From Nocardioides marmoribigeumensis (lineage in GTDB: Bacteria > Actinomycetota > Actinomycetes > Propionibacteriales > Nocardioidaceae), in the NCBI RefSeq assembly GCF_031458325.1, contig NZ_JAVDYG010000001.1, positions 310,001 through 374,000 on the forward strand: a stretch of DNA of 64,000 nucleotides. The letters run 5' to 3'. A program made the position numbers and the translations under genes. Positions within the stretch are counted from its first letter, which is position 1; every line of letters starts with the position of its first letter. Shown here one piece after another: positions 1 through 9,086 of the stretch. Under the pieces are notes generated by a model. It made no database searches. It saw only the letters and a list, made by a program, of their open reading frames with translations, and had not been told where the DNA came from.

Positions 1-480
1 CTGGGCAAGACCCTGCTCAACCTCGACCAGGTCGCCGGCACCCTCGACCCCGACTTCCAGCCCCGCGACGCGCTGCAACGGCACATGGCCGACCTGATGC
101 GGTCGTCCATGCGCACGACACCGGCGTCGGTCATGGCCTCGATGCTGGAGGCCAAGGAGTTCGTCGAGGAGCTGCCCGGCCGGGTCAATCGGGCCTTCGA
201 CGCCGTGGGCAAGGGCAACTTCGAGCTGCGGATCAAGGCGTTCGACGAGGACGAGTTCCTGCACGGGCTCCACAAGCTCGCCAACGTCCTGTCGGCCGCG
301 GTGGTCCTGGCCGCGATGATCCTGGCCTCCGCGCTCCTCGCCAGACCGTCGAGCGACGGCTCGTCGGTCGAGAACCGCATCGCCCTGGTCGTCTTCGTCG
401 TCGCCGTCCTGGTCTCGCTCGGCATGCTGGCCCGCATCGCCCTCACCACCCGCAAGGTGCGCATCCAGCGACGGGGCTGA
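1..480 (+). CDS. AarF/UbiB (ABC1) family kinase-like protein, C-terminal part
   Basis: Only the last 159 residues are in the window; the reading frame is open from base 1. The visible part is the C-terminal tail of an ABC1/AarF/UbiB atypical kinase: an amphipathic helical stretch (MRSSMRTTPASVMASMLEA) followed by two hydrophobic segments at about residues 98-115 and 126-145, ending in basic residues. The family controls quinone or lipid metabolism at the membrane and keeps its kinase core upstream of this region. The catalytic motifs lie outside the window, so the assignment rests on the tail and its two membrane segments. The gene stops at 478-480 with no obvious terminator. A generic membrane protein cannot be excluded. 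Confidence 0.7.
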   Translation: MGKTLLNLDQVAGTLDPDFQPRDALQRHMADLMRSSMRTTPASVMASMLEAKEFVEELPGRVNRAFDAVGKGNFELRIKAFDEDEFLHGLHKLANVLSAAVVLAAMILASALLARPSSDGSSVENRIALVVFVVAVLVSLGMLARIALTTRKVRIQRRG

Positions 481-838
481 CCAGCGGGACGTCGGCCCCA
501 GCGAGGGTCGGCGCTGTCCCGTCGTGGCGACGCCTCACCTCGTCGCGGCCGCCCGCCCGAACCCGTGCCAGCCGTTGAGGACGACGACGGAGTTGCACGT
601 GTCGATCTCGGCGCTGTGTCCGACCCAGGGCGTACTTCTCGGTCGCCGCTGCGTCAGCAGCCAGCCCCCCAACCAGGTGTCCCACGGGGATGCGCAGCGC
701 GACGGCTCCACGGGCAGATGGTCCCTGCGCCGCTAGTCATTCGATGTCATGGTCATTGGACATTCGAGGGTCCAACTTGGCTGCATCGGATCGTCTCGGG
801 CCGTCGGGGGCCTTGATCCACTAACTCGGGGGGCCCAC
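481..838. other. Intergenic stretch, no firm gene
   Basis: This 358-base gap holds no convincing gene. One minus-strand frame across roughly 535-690 reads protein-like (it contains GHSAEIDTCNSVVVLNGWHG) but has no clear start, so it may be a remnant of a lost gene. Just before the next gene there is a G-rich ribosome-binding stretch at about 826-834. Around 738-775 short CATTCGA and ATGTC/GACAT repeats occur and could be regulatory, but the evidence is weak. Confidence 0.3.
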
Positions 839-2809
839 ATGGGAAACCGACTGCACCTGTTCGCCGCGAGCCTGACGGCCGCCATGGTCACCGTCGGCGC
901 ACCAGCACTCGCCGCCATCAACGTCACCAACACTGGTGGGTTCTCCGACGCCACGCCGGCGACCTCGGCCTCGTCCTCGCAGCTCGCCTACTGCGGCGGT
1001 GGATCCTCTCAGCCGGCGTGCCCGGGTGGCACCCCGCCCTACCAGGTCAAGTGGGGCCAACCGGCGGGCAGTGGCGGACAGAGCGCCCTCGGCTACACCC
1101 CTCACGTCGCCAACGACGTCGGCGCGGACCCGTTCGTGATCGGTACGCTCAAGCACACCAACCTGCCGATCTACGGCGGCACCGAGATCACCTCGGTCAA
1201 GCTCCGCATCGCCACGACGGTCGCCGACACCACCCGCACGGTGACCTTCAACGACGCGGTCACCTTCACCCTGAACGTCGACGAGGTGCCCAACGAGGTC
1301 TCGAACTGCCCAGGCAGCGCCAATCCGTGCCCGGACTTCATCCGGCTGCCCGCCGGTGGGGTTGCCTTCGACCCGGTCGACCTGGGCAACATGCGCTACC
1401 AGCTCACCCTGCTCGGGTTCCGGGCGCCCGGCAGCAGCGTCGTACAGACCACGATGACCAGCCAGGAGGGCGGCTCCAGCACCGTCGAGCTGGTCGGTCA
1501 GGTCACGAAGCAGTCGCTGTTGGACGCGGACGCCGGGCCCGACCAAGCGGTCGACGAGGGCGACGCGGTCACGCTCGACGGCACCGGCTCCCAGGTCAGC
1601 GGGCTCGACTACACCTGGACCCAGACGGCAGGCCCGACGGTCACGCTCAGCGACCCCCACGCCGCGCAAACGACCTTCACCGCTCCCGAGGTGGCCTCCG
1701 ACCAGACGGTGAGATTCCAGCTCACGGTGGCCGACCAGCTCGAGCCCACGTACACCGACACCGACGCAGTGGACGTGCTGATCCGGCAGGTCAACAAGGC
1801 TCCCGTGGTCTCGGCCGGCGGCCCCTACTCCGGCGCCGAGGGCAGCCCCGTCGCGCTCATCGGGACCGCCACCGATGGGGACCACGACCCGCTCACCCTG
1901 GCCTGGACCTACACCGCAGGGCCTGACGTGGACCCCGGCGCAACCTGCACCTTCAGCGACGCCTCAGCGGTGGACCCGATCCTCACCTGCACCGACGACG
2001 GCACGTTCCAGGTGAGGCTCTCCGCCGATGACGGCAACGGTGGCGTCACGTCCGACGCCCAGACAGTGATGCTGACGAACGCCGCACCCGTGCTCGGGAC
2101 CGTGTCCTCGTCCACGAGCGCCCCGCTCGGTATCGGGTCAGCCGTCACCGTGACGGCTCCCTTCACCGACGCCGGCACGCACGACACCCACACATGCGGG
2201 GTCGAGTGGGGTGACGGGAGCCCGGTGGCGAGCGATTCGGCGACCGGGCAGTGCACCGGGAGCCACACCTACGCAGAGGCCGGCATCTACACCGTGACCG
2301 TGACCGTCACCGACGACGACGGCGGCACCGACACGGGCGAGTCGAGCTACGTCGTGGTCTACGACCCGAGTGCGGGCTTCGTCACCGGTGGCGGCTGGAT
2401 CATGTCCCCGCGGGGCGCGTACACCGCCGCTCCGGACCTGACAGGCAAGGCGAACTTCGGCTTCGTCGCCAAGTACAAGAAGGGCGCATCCACGCCCGAC
2501 GGGGAGACGCAGTTCATGTTCCAGGCAGCGGGTCTGGACTTCCACTCCACCAGCTACCAGTGGCTGGTGGTCGCCGGGGCCAAGGCGCAGTACAAGGGCG
2601 ACGGGACGGTCAACGGACGGAGTGGCTACGGGTTCATGCTCACTGCCCGTGACGGCGACCGCGCTGCCACCCGGACCGCGGACACGCTGCGCCTGAAGAT
2701 CTGGGACAAGTCGACCGGCGCGGTCGTGTACGACAACGGGCTCGGCGCAGCCGACTCCGCTGACCCGTCAACGGCGTTGGCCAACGGAAGCATCGTGATC
2801 CACGGCTGA
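839..2809 (+). CDS. Secreted PKD-domain protein with choice-of-anchor and C-terminal beta module
   Basis: A 656-residue exported protein of unknown function. The ATG at 839 was chosen over the 90-base longer frame because it follows a G-rich Shine-Dalgarno stretch and starts a typical signal peptide (MGNRLHLFAAS, hydrophobic core, cleavage near ALAA). The first 230 mature residues resemble the choice-of-anchor K type domain of actinobacterial surface proteins. Immunoglobulin-like/PKD repeats follow at about 240-500, with phrases such as AGPDQAVDEGDAVTLDGTGS and a classic EWGDGSP PKD turn. The last 110 residues, beginning VTGGGWI, match a C-terminal module often found behind PKD repeats in secreted actinobacterial proteins. 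There is no LPXTG or membrane tail, so release to the medium is likely. PKD domains usually bind protein or carbohydrate; no enzyme motif is visible. Confidence 0.8.
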   Translation: MGNRLHLFAASLTAAMVTVGAPALAAINVTNTGGFSDATPATSASSSQLAYCGGGSSQPACPGGTPPYQVKWGQPAGSGGQSALGYTPHVANDVGADPFVIGTLKHTNLPIYGGTEITSVKLRIATTVADTTRTVTFNDAVTFTLNVDEVPNEVSNCPGSANPCPDFIRLPAGGVAFDPVDLGNMRYQLTLLGFRAPGSSVVQTTMTSQEGGSSTVELVGQVTKQSLLDADAGPDQAVDEGDAVTLDGTGSQVSGLDYTWTQTAGPTVTLSDPHAAQTTFTAPEVASDQTVRFQLTVADQLEPTYTDTDAVDVLIRQVNKAPVVSAGGPYSGAEGSPVALIGTATDGDHDPLTLAWTYTAGPDVDPGATCTFSDASAVDPILTCTDDGTFQVRLSADDGNGGVTSDAQTVMLTNAAPVLGTVSSSTSAPLGIGSAVTVTAPFTDAGTHDTHTCGVEWGDGSPVASDSATGQCTGSHTYAEAGIYTVTVTVTDDDGGTDTGESSYVVVYDPSAGFVTGGGWIMSPRGAYTAAPDLTGKANFGFVAKYKKGASTPDGETQFMFQAAGLDFHSTSYQWLVVAGAKAQYKGDGTVNGRSGYGFMLTARDGDRAATRTADTLRLKIWDKSTGAVVYDNGLGAADSADPSTALANGSIVIHG

Positions 2810-3190
2810 CCGTGGACCGAGGCTCAGGTAGCGTCGAGAACGACCCGGGGCCAGGTCCAGTCGCGATCAAGTAGCCGGCGAGCACGTCGTCGCCGCACGC
2901 GGACGCGACGAGGAACGTGTGGCCCAGCAGTTGACGGTGAGCAACGCTGGCACCTGCGCATCGCGTCGCGGGGTCCCGTCGTGCGCTACGACGCGGACGG
3001 GCTCGTCGGTGTCGGTGTCGAACGGCCCGGCGTAAAGGTCCTGGTGCACGCGACGGCTGGAAGCCTGGCCTGGGTGCTCAACACCCCGCTTGCGCACCGT
3101 CCTCACCAGTTCGCGCTGGCCAGCTCAGTGCCCATCGAGCTGACCGATCCCCCGGTCATCGCACAAACCGAGGTCAGAAGCCTATGAGCG
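2810..3190. other. Intergenic stretch with a protein-like remnant frame
   Basis: This 381-base gap lies between the PKD protein and the RNase P RNA. A plus-strand frame to 3187 (containing VRYDADGLVGVGVERPGVK) reads like protein, and it stays open upstream of the GTG at 2981 without a good start or ribosome-binding site. I do not recognise the family. It may be the end of a decayed gene. Nothing else stands out. Confidence 0.3.
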
Positions 3191-3603
3191 GATGAGCTGG
3201 CCTGTAGGCCGGGTTCTGTCCTCGCGCGCCTCACGGCCTCGCGATGGGCGACCATCCATCTGGGACGCCTGTTGCCAGGCGCCTCGTGCGATCCACCCGC
3301 GAGCTCGGGCGGGCCGCCCTCGAACGCTCGCGCAGGTCCGGCACGCCGGACCCTCTTGATCTTGCTCCAGGTGGGGTTTACCGAGCCGCGCCGGTCACCC
3401 GGCGCGCTGGTGGTCTCTTACACCACCGTTTCACCCTTACCTGGGTCGTGCCCGAAGGCTCGGCCCAGGCGGTCTGTTCTCTGTGGCACTGTCCCGCGGG
3501 TCACCCCGGGTGGGTGTTGCCCACCACCTTGCCCTGTGGAGCCCGGACCTTCCTCGACCCGCCGGTTGTACGACGGGCCGCGGTCGCCCGGCCAGCTCAT
3601 CCG
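3191..3603 (-). ncRNA. rnpB: RNase P RNA (M1 RNA, bacterial class A)
   Basis: Catalytic RNA of ribonuclease P, which removes 5' leaders from pre-tRNAs. Both hallmark ends are present on the minus strand. The 5' end begins GAUGAGCUGGCCGGGCGACC near 3602, and the 3' end contains ACAGAACCCGGCCUACAGG, then GCCAGCUCAUC near 3191, so the two ends pair into helix P1/P2. The conserved core GAGGAAGGUCCGGGCUCC lies at 3538-3555. The length of about 410 nt fits actinobacterial RNase P RNA. A TACACT hexamer (minus strand, 3611-3616) sits the right distance upstream to be the -10. The gene follows the RNB ribonuclease gene on the same strand. End positions are good to a few bases. Confidence 0.95.
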
Positions 3604-3631
3604 CGCGCCCAGTGTAGGGGCCGGCGCGACC

Positions 3632-5071
3632 TCAGGGCAGGGTGAACCGCACCCGACGTCGTGCCGGGTCGGCCTCGGTGAGCCGGACCGAGGCCTCCTG
3701 GCCCAGCGGGAGGGGCGCACCCGAGCCCGACTCGAGCTTCGCCTCGACGGCGGGCTCGGTCACCATCACCTCGCCCGAGGTGGGGGTGTCCGCCGAGACC
3801 GAGACGACCATCCCGGGGAACTCCTCGCCCACGCGGGGCCGGAGCACCACCGCCTCGACCAGGTCGAGCAGCTCGCGCTCGTAGGTGTTCGCCCGGCGCG
3901 CCGACTCCCGCATGGTCTCCGGCAGCCCGGGGAGCGCCTCGCGCACCCAGCCGGGCACCTCCTCGCCGGCGCACAGCGCGACGCTCGCCTCCCCGGCGTA
4001 CCGGTCGACCAGCCGGCGCAGCGGCGCGGTGGTGTGGGCGTACTCCGCGGCGATCGTCGAGTGCCGGCGCTCCTCGGGGAGGTCGCCGTCGAAGGTGACG
4101 TAGCCCGACCCGCGCAGCAGCGACGTGCTCGCGGTGAGCAGCGCGGCGTGGTCGGGTCGCGACGGGTCGAGGCTGCGGACGAGGTCGGGGTAGGTCATGT
4201 CGGCGGCCCACAGCACGTGCAGGGCGGCGGCGACCCGGCGGAGCCGCGCGATCCCGTCGGGGTCGGCAGGAGCCAGCGTGCGCAGCACACCGACCTTGCC
4301 GGTCACCATGATCCCGGCGGCGGCCATCCCGGTGAGCAGCGAGACCTGCGCGTTCCACAGCTCCACGGCGAGCGGCTCGCGGAACTCCAGGCGCCATCCT
4401 CCGTCGTCGCGCACGACCTCCTGGTCGGGCAGCGGCAGGCTCACGCCGCCTCGTGCCGCTTCCTGCTCGAGCCGCAGCCGCCCGACGTCGCCGAGCAGGG
4501 TGAAGACCTCGTCGCCCCTGCCGGCCTCGAGATCGGCCTGCACTCCGGCGTAGGACAGCTTGGCGCGGCTGCGCACCATCGCCCGCTCGACGCGTACGGC
4601 GGTCTGGGCGCCCTCGGCGTCGAGGTCGATCGTCCACAGCAGCGCCGGCCGGGGCCCGTCGGGCAGCAGGGACGCCGCCGCCTCGGACAGCTCCGGCGGG
4701 TGCAGCGGGATCTTGCTGCCGACGCCGTACAGCGTCTCGCCGCGGCGGTGCGCCTCCCGGTCGACGGCGCCGCCGGGCCGCACGAACGCGGCGACGTCGG
4801 CGATCGCGTAGAACACGCGGAAGCCCGTGCCGGACCGCTCGAGGTGCAGCGCCTGGTCGAGGTCGCGTGAGGACTCCGGGTCGATCGTGACGAACGGCAG
4901 GTCGGTGCGGTCGAGGTCCGGCAGCCGCGGGGCCCTCGCCGCGGCGGCGGCCTCCTCGAGCACCTCGGGCGGGAAGCCGTCGGGCAGCTCCAGATCCCGG
5001 TGCAGGTCGGCGACCCCCTGCTCGACCGCGGTGTCCGCCTGTGCGGCGACCCGCACCTCCCGTCTCGGCAT
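3632..5071 (-). CDS. RNB-domain ribonuclease (RNase II/R family)
   Basis: A 479-residue protein of the RNase II/RNase R superfamily, predicted to be a 3'-5' exoribonuclease. The catalytic RNB domain starts at about residue 50 with the acidic motif TIDPESSRDLDQALHLE, whose aspartates bind the metal ions. The phrases FYAIADVAAFV and GETLYGVGSKIPLHPPELSE are family signatures. A C-terminal S1-like beta region closes the protein. It is much shorter than E. coli RNase R because the N-terminal cold-shock domains are missing, as in the compact actinobacterial version. The ATG at 5071 follows a TAGGGT -10 by exactly six bases, so the message is probably leaderless. The rnpB gene lies 28 bases beyond its stop. 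Confidence 0.88.
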   Translation of the reverse strand: MPRREVRVAAQADTAVEQGVADLHRDLELPDGFPPEVLEEAAAAARAPRLPDLDRTDLPFVTIDPESSRDLDQALHLERSGTGFRVFYAIADVAAFVRPGGAVDREAHRRGETLYGVGSKIPLHPPELSEAAASLLPDGPRPALLWTIDLDAEGAQTAVRVERAMVRSRAKLSYAGVQADLEAGRGDEVFTLLGDVGRLRLEQEAARGGVSLPLPDQEVVRDDGGWRLEFREPLAVELWNAQVSLLTGMAAAGIMVTGKVGVLRTLAPADPDGIARLRRVAAALHVLWAADMTYPDLVRSLDPSRPDHAALLTASTSLLRGSGYVTFDGDLPEERRHSTIAAEYAHTTAPLRRLVDRYAGEASVALCAGEEVPGWVREALPGLPETMRESARRANTYERELLDLVEAVVLRPRVGEEFPGMVVSVSADTPTSGEVMVTEPAVEAKLESGSGAPLPLGQEASVRLTEADPARRRVRFTLP

Positions 5072-5077
5072 GGGCCC

Positions 5078-5109
5078 ACCCTAGGCGCGCCACCCAGCAG
5101 CCCTAGGGT
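5078..5109. promoter_or_regulatory. Divergent pair of leaderless-type -10 elements
   Basis: Two TAGGGT hexamers point away from each other. One on the minus strand (5078-5083) lies six bases before the ATG of the RNB gene at 5071; one on the plus strand (5104-5109) lies six bases before the GTG of yaaA at 5116. This spacing places transcription start at or next to the start codon. The identical geometry on both sides supports both gene starts. No clear -35 boxes are visible in the short gap. Confidence 0.6.
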
Positions 5110-5115
5110 TTGCGG

Positions 5116-5898
5116 GTGATCGTGCTGCTGCCTCCCTCGGAGGGGAAGGCGACCCCGCGGCGCGGGGCACCGCTCGACCTCCGGTCGCTGAGCTTCCCCG
5201 ACCTCACCCCCGCCCGGGAGCGAGTGCTCGACGCCCTGGTCGCGCTGTGCCGCGACGAGCCCGCGCGGGCCGCCGAGGTCCTCGGGCTCGGCCCGACGCA
5301 GGCCGAGGCGGTCACCCGCAACGCGACGCTGCGCGAGGCGCCCACGACGAGGGCCGACCGGCTCTACACCGGCGTGCTGTACGACGCCCTCGATCTCGCC
5401 ACGCTCGACGTGGCGGCGAGGCGTCGCGCGGCCCGGTGGCTGCTGGTGACCAGCGGGCTGTTCGGGTTCGTCCGCCCCGGCGACCGGGTCCCGGCCTACC
5501 GCCTGTCCGGCGACGTCACGCTGCCCGGCCTCGGCGGGGTGGCCCGGCACTGGTCGCAGCACCTCGGTGCCGCGGTCGAGGAGGCAGCGGGCCGAGGGCT
5601 GGTGGTCGACCTGCGCTCGTCGTCGTACGCCGCGTTCTGGCGGCCCGACCGCGAGTGGGCCCCGCGCGTGGCGACGGTCCGGGTGCTGCACGAGCACCAG
5701 GGCACCCGCAAGGTCGTGTCGCACTTCAACAAGGCCACCAAGGGGCGGCTGGTCCGCAGCCTCCTCGAGGAGGGCGCGACGCCGAGCAGCCCGGCGCGGC
5801 TGGCCGAGGTGCTGCGTGACCTCGGCTGGACGGTCGAGGTGCCGGAGACGGACGACCGTCGGCCCACCCAGCTCGACGTCGTGGTCAGCGAGGTCTGA
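5116..5898 (+). CDS. yaaA: YaaA family peroxide-stress protein
   Basis: A 260-residue member of the YaaA/DUF328 family. In E. coli YaaA lowers free intracellular iron during hydrogen peroxide stress and so limits DNA damage; the fold binds DNA. The protein opens with the family signature VLLPPSEGK and contains the usual YTGVLYDALD and SGLFGFVRPGDRVPAYR stretches, plus a C-terminal SHFNKATKGRLVR motif. The GTG at 5116 was preferred to the TTG at 5110 because it lies six bases after a TAGGGT -10 and matches the short N-terminus of the family. It is transcribed divergently from the RNB ribonuclease gene. Confidence 0.9.
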   Translation: MIVLLPPSEGKATPRRGAPLDLRSLSFPDLTPARERVLDALVALCRDEPARAAEVLGLGPTQAEAVTRNATLREAPTTRADRLYTGVLYDALDLATLDVAARRRAARWLLVTSGLFGFVRPGDRVPAYRLSGDVTLPGLGGVARHWSQHLGAAVEEAAGRGLVVDLRSSSYAAFWRPDREWAPRVATVRVLHEHQGTRKVVSHFNKATKGRLVRSLLEEGATPSSPARLAEVLRDLGWTVEVPETDDRRPTQLDVVVSEV

Positions 5899-5914
5899 GC
5901 CGTCCCACCCGGAC

Positions 5915-7141
5915 TCAGGCGAGACCGAGCCGCCCGGCCTCCTCCCAGAGCTGCTCCTTGACGTCCGGGTGGGCGGCATCGCGGATGATGTGCCGGGCCT
6001 GCGCCTTCTCGCTGTAGCCGGCCACCTCCGCCACGCCCTGCTCGGTCACCACCGCGGTCTGCTGGAACGAGGTGACCGGCTCGTCGAGCAGCGGCACGAT
6101 CGTCGAGACGTTGGCCTTGGGGTGCCACGAGCGCAGCGCGATGAACGCCTGCCCGCCCGGGGCGTGCATGGCCCCGACGATGAAGTCGGTCTGCCCGCCG
6201 AAACCGGAGTGGATGCGGCGGTTGATCCGCGAGGCGTTGGCCTGGCCGAACAGGTCGACCTCCAGCGCGGTGTTGACCGAGGTCATCAGCCGCTGTCGCG
6301 CGATCATCGCGGGGTCGTTGGTCCGCTCGGTGCGCAGCATCCGGACGCGCTCGTTGCCGTCGGCCCAGTCGTAGAGCTCCTGGCTGCCGAAGAGGAACGA
6401 CGTGGTGAGCGGGTGGGAGCGGTCGAGCACCCCGCGCTCCTCCAGCGCCAGGACCCCGTCGGAGAACATCTCGGTCCACACCCGCAGGTCACGCCGCTCG
6501 GTCAGCGCGGCCAGCGTCGCGTCGGGCACGGCCCCGATGCCGAGCTGCAGGGTCGCGCCGTCGGGCACCCGGGCGGCGACCAGGTCGCCGATCCTGCGGC
6601 TGTCCTCGCCCGGGGGCCCCGCCGTCACCGCCGGGATCGGGTCGGAGACCTCGACCGCGAGGGAGACCTGGTCGAGGTGGACCTGCGCGTCGCCGTACGT
6701 GTAGGGCATGCGGTCGTTGACCACCGCGACCACGAGACCGCCGCGGGAGAGGCAGCCCTCGATCGCCGCCGGCAGCACGTTGACCTCGACACCGAGGCTG
6801 AGCAGCCCGTCGCGCGGTGGCGCGCAGTGCAGCAGGACCACGTCGGCGGGGATCATCCGCTGCAGCAGCACCGGCACCAGCGAGAGCCGGCTCGGGACGT
6901 AGGACAGCCCCGGGTGGTGGCGCATCCCCGCCCCGACGAAGCAGGTCTCGGCGGTCACCCCCGGACGTTCCGGGAGGCCGGGCGGCGCGTTGAGGACGTG
7001 GAGGGTGTACTCCTCCAGCGCCTCGTCGACCGCACGCACACCCGCCCACGGGATCGCGGCGTTGCCGCTGGCGACCACCCGGGGCCGGCCGGGCAGCTGC
7101 GCGAGACGGCGGGTGAGCTCCTCGAGGCTGACGGTCCGCAT
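5915..7141 (-). CDS. Acetyl-CoA hydrolase/CoA-transferase family protein
   Basis: A 408-residue protein of the acetyl-CoA hydrolase/4-hydroxybutyrate CoA-transferase family, which moves CoA between short carboxylic acids or hydrolyses acyl-CoA. The first half carries a Rossmann-like CoA-transferase lobe (VVLLHCAPPRDG, LEVNVLPAAI region). The second half has LQLGIGAVPDATLAAL and WTEMFSDGVLALEERG, the family signature that contains the active-site glutamate. The C-terminus holds SGFGGQTDFIVGA and EQGVAEVAG, also typical. An in-frame ATG at 7150 would add three residues; the two cannot be separated. It sits only eight or so bases beyond the stop of the RNase H/phosphatase gene on the same strand, so cotranscription is likely. 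The real substrate is unknown. Confidence 0.85.
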   Translation of the reverse strand: MRTVSLEELTRRLAQLPGRPRVVASGNAAIPWAGVRAVDEALEEYTLHVLNAPPGLPERPGVTAETCFVGAGMRHHPGLSYVPSRLSLVPVLLQRMIPADVVLLHCAPPRDGLLSLGVEVNVLPAAIEGCLSRGGLVVAVVNDRMPYTYGDAQVHLDQVSLAVEVSDPIPAVTAGPPGEDSRRIGDLVAARVPDGATLQLGIGAVPDATLAALTERRDLRVWTEMFSDGVLALEERGVLDRSHPLTTSFLFGSQELYDWADGNERVRMLRTERTNDPAMIARQRLMTSVNTALEVDLFGQANASRINRRIHSGFGGQTDFIVGAMHAPGGQAFIALRSWHPKANVSTIVPLLDEPVTSFQQTAVVTEQGVAEVAGYSEKAQARHIIRDAAHPDVKEQLWEEAGRLGLA

Positions 7142-7158
7142 GGACAGCATTGTGCCGC

Positions 7159-8322
7159 TCAGCGGATGCGCGAGGCCCCCAGGTAGGACGCGGTGCCCGG
7201 GAGGCCGTTGAGCAGGCGTACGACGCCCCGGCCGTCGGGGTACCAGGTCAGCACCGTGACCGAGGCGGGCATCACCTCGGTGCGGAACAGGCCGTCCATC
7301 GGCAGCTCGAGCACCCCCTGCAGGAGCATCTTGATCGGGGTGAGGTGGGTGACCGCGAGGACCGTGCGGCCGACGTGCTCCTCGCGCAGGGTGTCCCGCA
7401 CGCGGTCCATCCGCTCGCGCATGCCGTGCATCGAGTCCCCGGTGCCGCCCGCGCGGAACGTCGGGTCGCCGAGCCAGGCGGTGAACCCCTCCGGGTCGCG
7501 CTCGACCGCCTCCTTGTAGGTCAGCCCCTCCCAGGCGCCGAAGCTCGCCTCGACCAGCCCCTCGTGGAGGTCGTACGACGCCCCGAGCCGCGCGGCGAGC
7601 AGGTCGGCGGTCTGGCGGGTGCGCTGCATCGGGGAGCTGAGCATCACCAGGTCGTGGTCGGCCAGCGGGGCCAGCCACTCGGCGGTCGCCTGCGCCTGCG
7701 CTCGGCCGTGGTTGTTGAGCGAGGGGTCGGAGCCGGTGCTGCCGCTGAAGGTGCGGGCGGCGGTGTGGTCGGTGTCGCCGTGGCGGACCAGCACGATCGT
7801 GGTCGGGTCGCCCTGCTCCCACGGCGGCCGCGGGGTGCGTGGCGGCGCGACCGGGGCGACCGGGGCGACCGGGGCGACCGGCTCGGTCACCTCGGGAGCC
7901 GCCCCGACCACCACGCCCTCGGGCCCGTCGAGGGCCTGGTTGGCCAGCCGGTCGGCGTGCTGGTTGCGGTCGCGCGGCACCCAGGTCCACCGGGTGCCGG
8001 CGGGGGCGAGTCGGCTCGCCCGCGCCGCCAGCTGCTTCATGTCGGGGTGCTTGATCTTCCAGTTGCCGGCCATCTGCTCGACGACCAGCTTGGAGTCCAT
8101 GCGGACCTCGAGCTCGGCGCCGTCGGCGTGCTCGCGGTAGAGCTCGAGCCCGGCGATGAGGCCGGAGTACTCCGCCACGTTGTTGGAGGCCACACCGATG
8201 CGCTCGCCGCGCTCGGCGATCACCTCGCCGGTCTCGGCGTCCTTGAGCACCGCGCCGTAGGCCGCGTCTCCGGGGTTGCCGCGGGACCCGCCGTCGGCCT
8301 CGACGAGCACGCGCCTGGTCAC
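7159..8322 (-). CDS. Bifunctional RNase H / histidine phosphatase (CobC-like)
   Basis: A 387-residue fusion. Residues 1-130 are a type I RNase H that cuts RNA in RNA:DNA hybrids, with the four acidic catalytic residues visible: Asp10 (EADGGSRGNPG), Glu51 (NNVAEY), Asp76 (RMDSK) and Asp124 (RNQHAD). Residues 131-172 are a proline/alanine linker with VAP repeats. Residues 175-387 form a phosphoglycerate-mutase-like phosphatase with the catalytic histidine in VLVRHGDTD (His181). The same fusion is known in mycobacteria (Rv2228c type), where the second half acts as an alpha-ribazole phosphatase of cobalamin synthesis. The GTG start overlaps the stop of the upstream zinc-ribbon gene in a GTGA, so the two are translationally coupled. 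Confidence 0.92.
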   Translation of the reverse strand: MTRRVLVEADGGSRGNPGDAAYGAVLKDAETGEVIAERGERIGVASNNVAEYSGLIAGLELYREHADGAELEVRMDSKLVVEQMAGNWKIKHPDMKQLAARASRLAPAGTRWTWVPRDRNQHADRLANQALDGPEGVVVGAAPEVTEPVAPVAPVAPVAPPRTPRPPWEQGDPTTIVLVRHGDTDHTAARTFSGSTGSDPSLNNHGRAQAQATAEWLAPLADHDLVMLSSPMQRTRQTADLLAARLGASYDLHEGLVEASFGAWEGLTYKEAVERDPEGFTAWLGDPTFRAGGTGDSMHGMRERMDRVRDTLREEHVGRTVLAVTHLTPIKMLLQGVLELPMDGLFRTEVMPASVTVLTWYPDGRGVVRLLNGLPGTASYLGASRIR

Positions 8323-9062
8323 AAGCCCGACTCGCCCGTCCGCACCAGGATCCGGCCGCACTCCTCGCACCGGACCACCTCGTTGGACGGCAGGGCCTTG
8401 ATCTGTCCGAGGTCCCGGTTGTCGAGCTGCAGGCTGCAGCCGCTGCAGCGGCGCTGGCGCAGCAGCGCGGCCCCGACGCCGTCCTTCTGCTCGCGCAGCT
8501 TGTCGTAGAGCGCGAGCAGGTCGGCCGGAAGGTCCGCGACGACCTGGGCGCGCTTCTCCTTGAGCTTCGCGGCCTGGGCCCGCAGGTCCGTCAGCCGCTC
8601 GGCGCGCGCCGCGTCGAGCTCGGCGGCGCGCTGCTCGACCCGCTCCAGCTCGGCGCGAGCGGCGTCGAGGTCGGCCTGGGCCTGCTCGAGGCGCTCCATC
8701 ACCTCGAGCTCGACGTCCTCGAGGTCCGAGACCCGCTTGTCGAGCGCGAGCAGCTCGTGCTGGAGGTGCTCGAGGTCCTTGGGGTTGGTGATCGTGCCGC
8801 CGTCGAGCCGCTGCTGGTCACGGACCCGCCGCGCCTTGACCTGCTCGACGTCGGCGTCGGCCTTCCGCTGCTCGCGGGTCAGGTCGTCGACGGCGAGCCG
8901 CAGGTCCTGCGCCCGGCCGTCGAGCTCGTCACGCTGCGCCTTGAGGGCGGCGAGCTCGGGCCCCTCCGGCGGGTTGCGGGCCTGGTGGCGTAGCGCGTCG
9001 TGGCCGGAGTCCAGCTCCTGCACGTCGAGCAGCTTGAGCTGGGCGAACGGGTCGGCCTTCAC
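8319..9062 (-). CDS. Coiled-coil protein with C4 zinc ribbon
   Basis: A 247-residue protein. Residues 20-185 are a long, charged antiparallel coiled coil rich in Glu, Arg, Ala and Leu. The C-terminus is a zinc ribbon with two CxxC pairs (CSGC and CEEC) about 20 residues apart. It belongs to the C4-type zinc-ribbon family found throughout Actinobacteria (Rv2229c type) beside the RNase H fusion and Nif3. The exact role is not settled; nucleic-acid or protein bridging has been proposed for such proteins. The stop overlaps the next gene by four bases. The Nif3-like gene lies 24 bases upstream, so these three form one operon. Confidence 0.88.
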   Translation of the reverse strand: MKADPFAQLKLLDVQELDSGHDALRHQARNPPEGPELAALKAQRDELDGRAQDLRLAVDDLTREQRKADADVEQVKARRVRDQQRLDGGTITNPKDLEHLQHELLALDKRVSDLEDVELEVMERLEQAQADLDAARAELERVEQRAAELDAARAERLTDLRAQAAKLKEKRAQVVADLPADLLALYDKLREQKDGVGAALLRQRRCSGCSLQLDNRDLGQIKALPSNEVVRCEECGRILVRTGESGL

Positions 9063-9086
9063 TGCAGGTGTCCTCCTCGGACAGGG

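Noticed and set aside
3272-4870. A long plus-strand frame across rnpB and the RNB gene
   Set aside because: It covers a structural RNA and a clear catalytic gene on the other strand; composition is shadow-like.
7843-7885. Functional 9-bp repeats in the RNase H fusion
   Set aside because: They code for the Ala-Pro-Val linker and need no other explanation.
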